DNA of 12,606 nt from DASYAE01 sp036501535 (lineage in GTDB: Bacteria; Actinomycetota; Actinomycetes; Streptomycetales; Catenulisporaceae): NCBI GenBank assembly GCA_036501535.1, contig DASYAE010000122.1:1-12606 (forward strand). Direction: 5' to 3'. The translations under genes and the position numbers were made by a program. Below are positions 1-5,867 of this stretch, piece after piece; positions within the stretch are counted from its first letter, which is position 1; every line of letters begins with the position of its first letter. The notes under the pieces are model-generated. The model did no database searches and was not told the origin of the DNA. It saw nothing but the letters and a program-made list of their open reading frames with translations.

Positions 1-695
1 GCATGCGCCTGGCCTACGTGACCAACAACGCCTCCCGCACCCCCGAGGCGGTCGCCGGGCACCTGGTCGAGCTCGGCCTGCCGGCCGGCGCCGAGGACGT
101 CATCACCGCCGCGCAGGCCGTCGCCCGGCTGATCGCCGAGAGCGTGCCGCCCGGCGCCAAGGTCTTCATGGTCGGTGCCGAGGGACTGCGTACCGCGCTG
201 CTCGACTTCGGCCTGCAGCTGGTCTCCGGGGCGCAGGAGAAGCCGGTCGCCGTGGTCCAGGGCTACCGGCCCGACACCAGCTGGACCGACCTGGCCGAGG
301 CCGCCTACGCCATCGAGGGCGGCGCGGCCTGGTACGCCGCGAACACCGACCTGACCATGCCGACCGCCCGCGGCATCGCCCCCGGCAACGGTGCCATGGT
401 GCGCGCCGTGGCCGCCGCCGTCGGAGGCTGGCCCACCATCGCCGGCAAGCCCGAGCCCGCGCTGCACCGCGAGACCATGATCCGCACCGGCGCGACGCGG
501 CCGCTGGTGGTCGGCGACCGGCTGGACACCGACATCGAGGGCGCCAACCGGGCCGGAGTCGACTCGCTGCTCGTGCTCACCGGGGTGACCGACCGGCGCC
601 ATCTCGAGGACGCGCCCCCGCAGCAGCAGCCGACCTATGCGGCGCCGGACCTGCGCGCTCTGCTCGACCCGTCGCAGCTGATTACCTGGGGCTGA
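1..695 (+). CDS. HAD-superfamily (NagD-like) sugar/glycerol-phosphate phosphatase, 5' partial
   Basis: This is the C-terminal 230 or so residues of a HAD hydrolase of the NagD/4-nitrophenylphosphatase type. The first visible Met (base 3) is internal: it sits just before HAD motif II (VTNNASRTP, visible residues 6-14), so motif I with the nucleophilic DxD lies upstream of the window. Visible downstream are the C2-cap signature ANTDLTMPT...APGNGA (113-131), the motif III lysine in AGKPEP (K149) and the Mg-binding motif IV VGDRLDTD (170-177). Known context: the M. tuberculosis protein at the same position, upstream of tlyA, NAD kinase and recN (Rv1692), is a glycerol-3-phosphate phosphatase that recycles glycerophospholipid head groups. 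By synteny I infer the same role; substrate cannot be read from sequence. It ends 40 bp before the convergent SCP2 gene. Confidence 0.9.
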   Translation, partial: MRLAYVTNNASRTPEAVAGHLVELGLPAGAEDVITAAQAVARLIAESVPPGAKVFMVGAEGLRTALLDFGLQLVSGAQEKPVAVVQGYRPDTSWTDLAEAAYAIEGGAAWYAANTDLTMPTARGIAPGNGAMVRAVAAAVGGWPTIAGKPEPALHRETMIRTGATRPLVVGDRLDTDIEGANRAGVDSLLVLTGVTDRRHLEDAPPQQQPTYAAPDLRALLDPSQLITWG

Positions 696-735
696 GCCCG
701 AGCCGCACCGCGCCGCCTATCGCCCGCCGCCGCGC

Positions 736-1080
736 CTAGAGCAGCTTGCGCAGCCGCAGCAGGTCGCTGAACGACGCGCTCACCTTCACCTTGCCGCTCG
801 CCCAGCCCGAGGCGAAGTTCAGCTGGCCGTTGACCAGCCGGACCAGGTCGTCGCTGCCGATGGTGAGCTTGAGCTGGCCGGCCGGGGCGCCGCCGCCCTG
901 GTACGCGGTGATGCCGTGCAGCCTGCCCTCTTTGAGCGTTCCGTGGAAGGTCACCCCGAGATCGGGTACCAAGCAGGTCACCGAGCGCTCGAACGGGGTC
1001 TTGAACCGCTCGTCGTCGGTGCCCGCCAGGTTCGCGGCCAGGCGCTCGAGCGCCGCAGCGCACTCATCTTTGGTCGCCAC
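736..1080 (-). CDS. SCP2 sterol-carrier-like lipid-binding protein
   Basis: A 114-residue cytosolic protein with no signal peptide or membrane segment. The pattern of a charged N-terminal helix, a beta-strand run (VTCLVPDLGVTFHGTLKEGRL, split around residues 34-54), a lysine-rich strand (QLKLTIGSDDLVRLVNGQ) and a C-terminal GKVKVSASFSDLLRLRKLL segment is typical of stand-alone actinobacterial SCP2 domains, which form a hydrophobic pocket for lipids or acyl groups. Ligand unknown. It starts with GTG at 1080. No Shine-Dalgarno is visible; instead a TANNNT hexamer (TAGGGT) ends seven bases before the GTG, suggesting leaderless translation. It is divergent from the tlyA-side genes and convergent with the HAD gene. 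Family call is good; physiological role is unknown. Confidence 0.8.
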   Translation of the reverse strand: MATKDECAAALERLAANLAGTDDERFKTPFERSVTCLVPDLGVTFHGTLKEGRLHGITAYQGGGAPAGQLKLTIGSDDLVRLVNGQLNFASGWASGKVKVSASFSDLLRLRKLL

Positions 1081-1087
1081 GGGTCGT

Positions 1088-1093
1088 ACCCTA
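1088..1093 (-). promoter_or_regulatory. Candidate -10 element for a leaderless SCP2-like gene
   Basis: On the minus strand the hexamer reads TAGGGT (actinobacterial -10 consensus TANNNT). Seven bases separate it from the GTG start at 1080, which would place transcription initiation at the start codon. There is no recognisable -35 hexamer and no ribosome-binding site, as usual for leaderless actinobacterial genes. Short motif, so chance occurrence is possible. Confidence 0.4.
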
Positions 1094-1160
1094 CCGCCAT
1101 CGCACCGGCCGGCGCGGTACGGTCGAGGCGCGCAGCCGCAGAACCGGAAGGAACGATGCC

Positions 1161-1397
1161 ATGGACAGCGAGGGCGGCGCCCCGCGCGGGCCCGAAGCCG
1201 TCGAGCTGCCTCAGGCCCGCGCCGACGCGCAGGTCCCCGAGCCCGAGCCGACCGGCAACGACGAGGTCGACGCCGCGCTCGACCGGCTGCGCGAGCTCGC
1301 CGAGCAGCCCCCCGGCGCCCATCCCGACCTGTACGAGGACGTCCACCGGAGGCTCCAGGCCGTGCTCGCCGGGCTCGACCAGGCCGCGGCCAGGTAG
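1161..1397 (+). CDS. Small conserved-position protein of unknown function upstream of tlyA
   Basis: A 78-residue acidic, soluble protein. The first 35 residues are Pro/Glu/Ala-rich and probably disordered; residues 33-75 (NDEVDAALDRLRELAEQ ... LYEDVHRRLQAVLAGLDQ) have the heptad-like Leu/Ala spacing of two amphipathic helices, probably a helical hairpin. The ATG at 1161 is chosen because GGAAGGA (1146-1152) lies eight bases upstream; an ATG at 1156 is out of frame. A weak TANNNT (TACGGT, 1118-1123) could be its -10. The stop is nine bases before tlyA, so the two are almost certainly cotranscribed. M. tuberculosis has a small unknown gene (Rv1693) in the same slot, so position is conserved; I recognise no named domain and assign no function. 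Confidence 0.82.
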   Translation: MDSEGGAPRGPEAVELPQARADAQVPEPEPTGNDEVDAALDRLRELAEQPPGAHPDLYEDVHRRLQAVLAGLDQAAAR

Positions 1398-1406
1398 CCG
1401 GCGGGC

Positions 1407-2243
1407 ATGGCCGGACAGGAGCGGCGGCGCCTCGACGCCGAGCTGGTCCGCCGCGGCCTGGCCCGCTCCCGGGACCAGGCCGGCGAGCTGATCGCGGCCG
1501 GGCGGGTGAGCGTCGGCGGACAGGTAGCGGCCAAGGCGGCCACCCAGGTGGAGACCTCGGCGCCGGTCGTGGTCGCGCCGAACGCCGCCGCGGACGGCGA
1601 GGCGCAGCCCGAGTACGTCTCGCGCGGCGGCCACAAGCTCGCCGGGGCGCTTGCCGCCTTCGGCCCGCCCGGCCTAGTCGTCGCCGGGCGCCGCTGCCTG
1701 GACGCCGGTGCGTCCACCGGCGGATTCACCGACGTGCTGCTGCGCGCCGGAGCGCGGCAGGTCGTCGCGGTCGACGTCGGCTACGGACAGCTGGCCTGGT
1801 CGCTGCGCACGGACGAGCGGGTCACAGTGCTCGACCGGACCAACGTGCGCGCGCTGACGCCCGACCAGATCGGCGACGATCCGGCGGAACTCGTGGTCGG
1901 CGATCTTTCGTTCATCTCATTGGCCCTCGTATTGCCGGCCCTGATCGGCTGCGCGGTCCCGGAGGCCGACTTCGTGCTGATGGTCAAACCGCAGTTCGAG
2001 GTCGGGCGCGAGCGGCTCGGCTCCGGCGGCGTGGTGCGCGACCCGGCGCTGCGCGCCGAGGCGGTGCGCGCCGTGGCCGCCGCCGCCCTCGGGCTCGGCC
2101 TGGGCGTGCACGGCGTGGTCGCCAGCCCGCTGCCCGGGCCGAGCGGCAACGTCGAGTACTTCCTGTGGCTGCGCGCCGGGGCGCCGCCGCTGGACTTGGC
2201 AGAACTTGACCGTGCCGTGGCGCAGGGTCCCGGGAACGGATGA
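1407..2243 (+). CDS. tlyA: 16S/23S rRNA (cytidine-2'-O)-methyltransferase TlyA
   Basis: 278 residues. The N-terminus is an S4 RNA-binding domain (about residues 8-65: RLDAELVRRGLARSRDQAGE ... AGRVSVGGQ). After the linker motif SRGGHKLAGAL (72-82) comes a Rossmann-fold FtsJ-like methyltransferase domain with the SAM-binding loop LDAGASTGGFTD (98-109), VVGDLSFISL (163-172), MVKPQFEVG (192-200) and GNVEYF (247-252). K77, D166, K194 and E250 occupy the positions of the K-D-K-E tetrad of the M. tuberculosis enzyme. The family 2'-O-methylates C1409 of 16S and C1920 of 23S rRNA, and its loss gives capreomycin/viomycin resistance. Length fits the dual-specificity type. The ATG follows the upstream stop by nine bases, so it shares that transcript. 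Confidence 0.96.
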   Translation: MAGQERRRLDAELVRRGLARSRDQAGELIAAGRVSVGGQVAAKAATQVETSAPVVVAPNAAADGEAQPEYVSRGGHKLAGALAAFGPPGLVVAGRRCLDAGASTGGFTDVLLRAGARQVVAVDVGYGQLAWSLRTDERVTVLDRTNVRALTPDQIGDDPAELVVGDLSFISLALVLPALIGCAVPEADFVLMVKPQFEVGRERLGSGGVVRDPALRAEAVRAVAAAALGLGLGVHGVVASPLPGPSGNVEYFLWLRAGAPPLDLAELDRAVAQGPGNG

Positions 2244-2382
2244 CACCCTGGACCGGTCTGGTGCGCGGCCGGGCGGACAGGGAATGCGCGCACTGAAAGG
2301 CGGCCGCGCCGCCGACCCGAGTTGGCCAACGCGAGACCCGCGCTCCGCCGGAGCCGGGCCGGAACGGTGAGGAGCCCCCAAG
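2244..2382. other. tlyA-nadK intergenic spacer with clustered dyads
   Basis: This 139-bp gap is the longest non-coding stretch in the window. It holds three dyads in order: the GC hairpin at 2299-2313, a perfect palindrome GTTGGCCAAC (2321-2330), and a small hairpin GCTCC-GCC-GGAGC (2342-2354) just upstream of the nadK ribosome-binding site (GAGGAG, 2369-2374). I find no TANNNT -10 hexamer on the plus strand here, so a nadK promoter is not evident and read-through from tlyA is likely. Confidence 0.5.
2299..2313 (+). terminator. GC hairpin in the tlyA-nadK spacer (weak terminator candidate)
   Basis: A perfect six-base all-G/C stem, GGCGGC (2299-2304) with GCCGCC (2308-2313) around a CGC loop, 56 bases after the tlyA stop. 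No T-tract follows, so it may be a U-less actinobacterial terminator, an RNA-processing structure, or chance in GC-rich DNA. Confidence 0.25.
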
Positions 2383-3360
2383 GTGAACCGGCCGGATGAG
2401 CAGCAGCCGCAGGACGCGCCGCCGCCCGCCCCCGAGCGGGACGGGGACGCCGAGCGGCACATTCTGTTGATCACCCACACCGGGCGCAGCGAGGCCCGGG
2501 ACGCGGCGCGCAAGGTCGCGCACTGGCTCGCCGACGCCGGCATCGGCGTGCACGTGATGCTCGCGGAGACCGGCGGCGACGGCTTCGGCCCGGACGTGCA
2601 CGTGTTCGACGACGCCGGGAAGGCCGCGCGGGACTGCGAGCTGATCGTGGTGCTCGGCGGCGACGGCACCCTGCTGCGCGGCGCGGAGCTGGCCCGCGAG
2701 GCGGACATCCCGCTGCTCGGGGTGAACATGGGCCGGGTCGGCTTCCTGGCCGAGGCGGAGCTGGAGGATCTGCACGAGGTGGTCGGGCGGGTCGTCGAGC
2801 AGCGCTATGCGGTCGAGGAGCGTATGACGCTCGACGTGACCGTGCTGTCCGGCGGGGCCGTGCTCGGCCGCACCTGGGCGCTGAACGAGGCCAGCGTGGA
2901 GAAGCGCTGCCGCGAGCGGATGCTGGAGGTGCTGGTCGAGATCGACGGGCGGCCGCTGTCCCGCTGGGGCTGCGACGGCGTCGTGTGCGCCACCCCGACG
3001 GGCTCGACCGCGTATGCGTTCTCCGGCGGCGGGCCGGTGGTCTGGCCCGAGGTCGAGGCGCTGCTGCTGGTGCCGATCTCCGCGCACGCGCTGTTCGCCC
3101 GGCCGCTGGTCGCCGCGCCCACCTCGCTGCTCGCGGTAGAGCTCGAAGACACCGCGCCGCCGCCCGGGCAGCCGGCCGCGGACGGCTCGGGCGTGCTGTG
3201 GTGCGACGGGCGCCGCACGATCGACCTGCCGGCCGGCGCCCGGATCGAGGTGCGTCGCGGCGAGCACCCGGTGCGGCTGGCCCGGCTGCGCGACGCGCCC
3301 TTCACCGACCGCCTCGTGGCCAAGTTCGCCCTGCCGGTGGACGGCTGGCGGGCCCGCTGA
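2383..3360 (+). CDS. nadK: NAD kinase (ATP-NAD kinase)
   Basis: 325 residues. It phosphorylates NAD to NADP, the only route to NADP in the cell. Visible motifs in order: the GGDGT nucleotide/active-site motif in VVLGGDGTLLRGAELA (89-104, GGDGT at 92-96), LGVNMGRVGFLAE (112-124), the NE pair in LNEASVEK (167-174, N168/E169), and the glycine-rich signature DGVVCATPTGSTAYAFSGGG (198-217), followed by the conserved PISAHALFARPLV segment. The N-terminal 24 residues are Pro/Asp-rich and probably disordered. Start GTG at 2383 is supported by GAGGAG (2369-2374), eight bases upstream. The position after tlyA and before recN is the standard actinobacterial arrangement. No catalytic residue appears missing. 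Confidence 0.96.
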   Translation: MNRPDEQQPQDAPPPAPERDGDAERHILLITHTGRSEARDAARKVAHWLADAGIGVHVMLAETGGDGFGPDVHVFDDAGKAARDCELIVVLGGDGTLLRGAELAREADIPLLGVNMGRVGFLAEAELEDLHEVVGRVVEQRYAVEERMTLDVTVLSGGAVLGRTWALNEASVEKRCRERMLEVLVEIDGRPLSRWGCDGVVCATPTGSTAYAFSGGGPVVWPEVEALLLVPISAHALFARPLVAAPTSLLAVELEDTAPPPGQPAADGSGVLWCDGRRTIDLPAGARIEVRRGEHPVRLARLRDAPFTDRLVAKFALPVDGWRAR

Positions 3361-3363
3361 CGC

Positions 3364-3397
3364 GCCGTCACCTCACCGGTGTCTCCCGTGCGACGGC
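3364..3397 (+). repeat. Inverted repeat just after nadK
   Basis: Arms GCCGTC (3364-3369) and GACGGC (3392-3397) enclose 22 bases that contain the palindrome CACCGGTG (3374-3381). It starts four bases after the nadK stop and ends before the VOC-gene ribosome-binding site. It could be a weak terminator or processing structure; no T-run follows, so support is low. Confidence 0.25.
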
Positions 3398-3403
3398 CTT
3401 CCT

Positions 3404-3410
3404 GGGAGGA
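3404..3410 (+). promoter_or_regulatory. Ribosome-binding site fixing the VOC gene start
   Basis: GGGAGGA lies seven bases before the ATG at 3418. It favours that start over the in-frame GTG at 3379, and the added N-terminal residues of the longer form do not resemble the family. Confidence 0.8.
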
Positions 3411-3417
3411 TGGCGCC

Positions 3418-3771
3418 ATGGAGCGTGTGCTTGGTATCGGCGGATACTTCCTCAGGGCCACCGACCCGGCGGCCTTGGGCGCGTGGTACCGCGACTGCCT
3501 GGGCCTGGACGCCGAGGAGAACGGCCTATGGCATCAGGGCGCCGGACCGACGGTGTTCGCGACGTTCGAGTCCGAGACCGACTACTTCGGGTCCCGCACT
3601 CAGCGGACCATGCTCAACATCCGGGTCCGCGACCTGGACGCGATGCTCGCGCAGCTTCGCGCCGCGGGCGCGGACGTGGCCGAGGAGACGCAGGACATGG
3701 ACGGCGTCGGCCGGTTCGGCTGGGTCACCGATCCCGAGGGCAACCGGATCGAGCTGTGGCAGCCCGCCTGA
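3418..3771 (+). CDS. VOC/glyoxalase-bleomycin resistance fold protein
   Basis: 117 residues with two beta-alpha-beta-beta-beta modules. The first reads VLGIGGYFLRATDPAALGAWY, split around residues 4-24, then RDCLGL. The second has LNIRVRDLDAMLAQLRAAGADV (about 63-84) and the closing GRFGWVTDPEGNRIELWQP. The terminal glutamate of IELW is the usual metal ligand of VOC metalloenzymes. Members include glyoxalase I, dioxygenases and antibiotic-binding proteins; this subgroup (DYFG...Q motif) has no assigned substrate known to me, so no reaction is claimed. It sits between nadK and recN, which are often neighbours in related genomes, and looks like a lineage-specific insertion. Its GC content and codon use look like those of its neighbours. 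Confidence 0.88.
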   Translation: MERVLGIGGYFLRATDPAALGAWYRDCLGLDAEENGLWHQGAGPTVFATFESETDYFGSRTQRTMLNIRVRDLDAMLAQLRAAGADVAEETQDMDGVGRFGWVTDPEGNRIELWQPA

Positions 3772-3859
3772 CCGCGTCCGCGCCCGAACATCCTGTGAGG
3801 GTCCTGCCTTCCGCCCGCGCCGTGCGCCGCGGGGACGGGGCCGAGTCGGAAGCTTCAGC

Positions 3860-3865
3860 TACGCT
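3860..3865 (+). promoter_or_regulatory. Candidate -10 element for leaderless recN
   Basis: TACGCT fits TANNNT and is separated from the recN GTG (3873) by seven bases, so transcription would begin at or next to the start codon. No Shine-Dalgarno precedes the GTG at usable distance (GGAAG at 3848-3852 is 20 bases away). No convincing -35 or full LexA box is seen. Confidence 0.45.
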
Positions 3866-3872
3866 CAAGCCT

Positions 3873-5756
3873 GTGTTGGAGCAGATGCGGATCCGCGGCC
3901 TCGGCGTGATCGAGGACGCCGTGCTCGACCTGTCGCCGGGCTTCACCGCGGTCACCGGGGAGACCGGCGCCGGGAAGACCATGGTCGTCACAGGTTTGGA
4001 CCTGCTGTTCGGCGGGCGCGCCGAGACCACCAGGATCCGGCCCGGCGCGGACCGCGCCGCGGTGGAGGGCAGGGTCCTGATCCCGGCCGGCGGATCGGTG
4101 GCCCGGCGCGCGGCCGAGGCCGGCGCGGAGATAGACCCGGTCGGCCCGGCGCCGGACGGCACCGAGCGCGCGGAGCTGCTGATCGCCCGGGTGGTCGGCG
4201 CCGGGGCGGCCCAGAACCAGGCGCGACAGGACTCTGTCGACGCCTCGCCAGCACAGCAGGGCGCTGTGTCGACCGGTCCCGTGTCGACCGGTCCCGCGGT
4301 GCGCTCGCGCGCGCACCTCGGCGGCCAGGCCGTGCCGGTCTCGGTGCTCGCCGAGCTCTCCGAGGAGCTGATCGCGATGCACGGGCAGTCGGCGCAGCAG
4401 CGGCTGCTCCAGCCGGCCCGGCAGCGCGCCGCGCTGGACCGGTACGCAGGCGCCGCCGTGAGCCGCCCGCTGGCCGACTACCGCACGGCGTACCAGGAGT
4501 TCAAGGCGGTCGGCGACGAGCTGGCACAGCTCACCACGCAGGCGCGCGAGCGCGCCCAGGAGGCGGACGCGCTGCGCTACGGCCTGTCCGAGATCGAGAA
4601 GGTCGAGCCGCTGGCCGGCGAGCGGGAGCAGCTGGCCGCCGAGGCCGCGCGGCTGGACAACGCCGAGTCGCTGCGGACGGCCGCCGCCACCGCGCACGAG
4701 GCGCTGGTCGCCGGGGACGAGACGGTGTCTGCGGCGGACGCGTCGTCCCTGGTCAACGCAGCGCGCCGGGCGCTGGACCAGGTGCGCGGCACCGACCCGG
4801 CGCTGGCCCCGCTGGCCGCCCGGCTCGAGGACCTGTACTGGCAGCTGACCGAGACCGGCACCGAGCTTGCCGGCTACCTGGCCGGCATCGAGGCCGACCC
4901 GGCCCGGCAGGAGTCCGCGCACCAGCGCATGGGCGACCTGGACAACCTGTGCCGCCGCTACGGCCCGGCCGTCGAGGACGTGCTGGCCTGGAGCGAGCGG
5001 GCGGCCGCCCGGCTGGCCGAGCTGGACGGCGACGACGACCGCATCAGCGCCCTGACCGAGCGGCGGGACGCGCTGCTCGGCACCCTGGCCGGGCACGCCG
5101 CGGAGGTCTCCGCCGCCCGCAGGGCCGCCGCGGAGAAGTTCGCCGCCGCGGTCACCACCGAGCTGGTCGAGCTGGCCATGCCGCACGCCCGGCTCGAGGT
5201 GCGGGTCGCCCAGCGCGACCTCGACGGGCCGGCCGGAGGCCTGCCGCTGGCCGACCCGGACACCGGCGAGCAGCGGCGGGTGGCCTTCGGGCCCAACGGC
5301 GTCGACGACGTCGAACTGCGCCTCGCCCCGCACCCCGGCGCGCCGTTCCTGCCGATCGGCAAGGGCGCCTCGGGCGGCGAGCTGTCCCGGGTCATGCTCG
5401 CGGTCGAGGTCGTGTTCGCCGGCGCGGACCCGGTGCCCACGTTCGTGTTCGACGAGGTCGACGCCGGGGTCGGCGGCAAGGCCGCGGTCGAGGTCGGCCG
5501 CCGGCTGGCCCGGCTGGCCCGCAGCGCCCAGGTGATCGTGGTAACCCATCTGCCGCAGGTCGCCGCGTTCGCCGACCGGCAGCTGCTGGTGCGCAAGCAG
5601 AGCGACGGGTCGGTCACCTCTTCGGGGGTCACCGTGCTCGGCGAGGACGAACGCCGCACCGAGCTGGCCCGGATGCTCTCCGGCCTCGAGGACTCGGAAA
5701 GCGGCCGGGCGCACGCCGACGAGCTCCTCGCAGCGGCGCGCGCCGAACGCGGTTGA
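3873..5756 (+). CDS. recN: DNA repair ATPase RecN, with an internal insertion
   Basis: 627 residues, versus about 550-590 for most RecN. RecN is an SMC-like ATPase that tethers DNA ends in double-strand break repair with RecA. Visible: N-terminal MRIRGLGVIEDAVLDLSPGF, Walker A GETGAGKT (29-36), the MHGQSAQQRLLQPARQR segment, long coiled-coil arms (about 195-290 and 320-430), ABC signature SGGELSR (500-506), Walker B with catalytic E528 (FVFDEVDAG) and H-loop H559 (THLPQV). The GTG at 3873 is preferred because family members begin VLEEMRIR-like. The open frame continues upstream to 2985, but that part only shadows nadK and the VOC gene. Odd feature: about 33 extra residues (roughly 110-143), Gln/Ser/Ala-rich, between the ARVV strand and SRAHLGG, including a duplicated VSTGP. 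All ATPase motifs are intact, so it should be functional. Confidence 0.95.
   Translation: MLEQMRIRGLGVIEDAVLDLSPGFTAVTGETGAGKTMVVTGLDLLFGGRAETTRIRPGADRAAVEGRVLIPAGGSVARRAAEAGAEIDPVGPAPDGTERAELLIARVVGAGAAQNQARQDSVDASPAQQGAVSTGPVSTGPAVRSRAHLGGQAVPVSVLAELSEELIAMHGQSAQQRLLQPARQRAALDRYAGAAVSRPLADYRTAYQEFKAVGDELAQLTTQARERAQEADALRYGLSEIEKVEPLAGEREQLAAEAARLDNAESLRTAAATAHEALVAGDETVSAADASSLVNAARRALDQVRGTDPALAPLAARLEDLYWQLTETGTELAGYLAGIEADPARQESAHQRMGDLDNLCRRYGPAVEDVLAWSERAAARLAELDGDDDRISALTERRDALLGTLAGHAAEVSAARRAAAEKFAAAVTTELVELAMPHARLEVRVAQRDLDGPAGGLPLADPDTGEQRRVAFGPNGVDDVELRLAPHPGAPFLPIGKGASGGELSRVMLAVEVVFAGADPVPTFVFDEVDAGVGGKAAVEVGRRLARLARSAQVIVVTHLPQVAAFADRQLLVRKQSDGSVTSSGVTVLGEDERRTELARMLSGLEDSESGRAHADELLAAARAERG
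4266..4295 (+). repeat. Two perfect 15-bp tandem repeats inside recN
   Basis: The unit GTGTCGACCGGTCCC occurs at 4266-4280 and again at 4281-4295 with no mismatch, in frame, encoding VSTGP twice. Each unit contains the palindromes GTCGAC and GACCGGTC, and a third GTCGAC lies at 4236-4241 in the same insertion. Fits recent slippage or duplication in a tolerant surface loop. Confidence 0.95.
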
Positions 5757-5782
5757 TCGCGTTGTAGATCCAGACGTATAAC
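5753..5782 (+). promoter_or_regulatory. Candidate promoter for the steA-steB-PNPT-murJ-GT4 operon
   Basis: TTGATC (5753-5758), 18 bases, then TATAAC (5777-5782) resembles a vegetative-sigma promoter (4/6 and 5/6 to consensus). The -35 overlaps the recN stop codon. The local AT-richness stands out in this GC-rich window. The implied leader to the steA ATG is about 80 bases. Confidence 0.5.
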
Positions 5783-5787
5783 AACGC
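5759..5787. repeat. Perfect 7+7 bp inverted repeat overlapping the steA promoter (operator or hairpin)
   Basis: Arms GCGTTGT (5759-5765) and ACAACGC (5781-5787) match perfectly around a 15-bp spacer, giving 22 bp centre-to-centre spacing, about two helical turns. This geometry suits a dimeric repressor, and the right arm overlaps the proposed -10. It begins two bases after the recN stop, so an RNA hairpin at the recN 3' end is the alternative; there is no T-run. Confidence 0.5.
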
Positions 5788-5855
5788 AGTCACGGGTGGC
5801 TGAAGCGGTGGTAAGAAGTGTCTCCCCGCAGCGTGCAGAAGGCGCCGCTGCTGGC

Positions 5856-5859
5856 AGGA
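5856..5859 (+). promoter_or_regulatory. Ribosome-binding site fixing the steA start
   Basis: AGGA lies eight bases before the ATG at 5868. This supports that start over the in-frame GTG at 5796, whose extra 24 residues look like non-coding translation. Confidence 0.6.
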
Positions 5860-5867
5860 TTGGTCCG

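Noticed and set aside
3374..3381. Palindrome CACCGGTG after nadK as an operator
   Set aside because: Eight-base palindromes like this are frequent by chance in such GC-rich DNA; no promoter-like hexamers lie nearby.
3786..3797. Possible LexA box upstream of recN (GAACATCCTGTG)
   Set aside because: Only the GAAC half-site matches the actinobacterial consensus GAAC-N4-GTTC; the other half is TGTG. No PafBC-type TTGTC motif was seen either.
4236..4295. Repeat cluster considered as a CRISPR, mobile repeat or recombination site
   Set aside because: Just two 15-bp units, directly abutting, in frame within recN; no spacers, no flanking target duplication.
3855..5714. Long minus-strand frame (619 codons) opposite recN
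   Set aside because: Compositionally biased antisense shadow; all recognisable motifs are on the plus strand.
2985..5756. A continuous 923-codon frame ending in recN, as if a longer fusion protein
   Set aside because: The part before 3873 overlaps nadK and the VOC gene in another frame and is Arg/Gly/Ala-rich nonsense; RecN homology begins at VLEQMRIR.
3410..5767. Long plus-strand frame (785 codons) parallel to recN
   Set aside because: Arg/Ala/Gly/Pro-rich translation with no motif; a shadow of recN caused by high GC.
5796..5867. Upstream GTG as the steA start
   Set aside because: Extra 24 residues look non-conserved and no ribosome-binding site precedes it; ATG 5868 has AGGA at good spacing.
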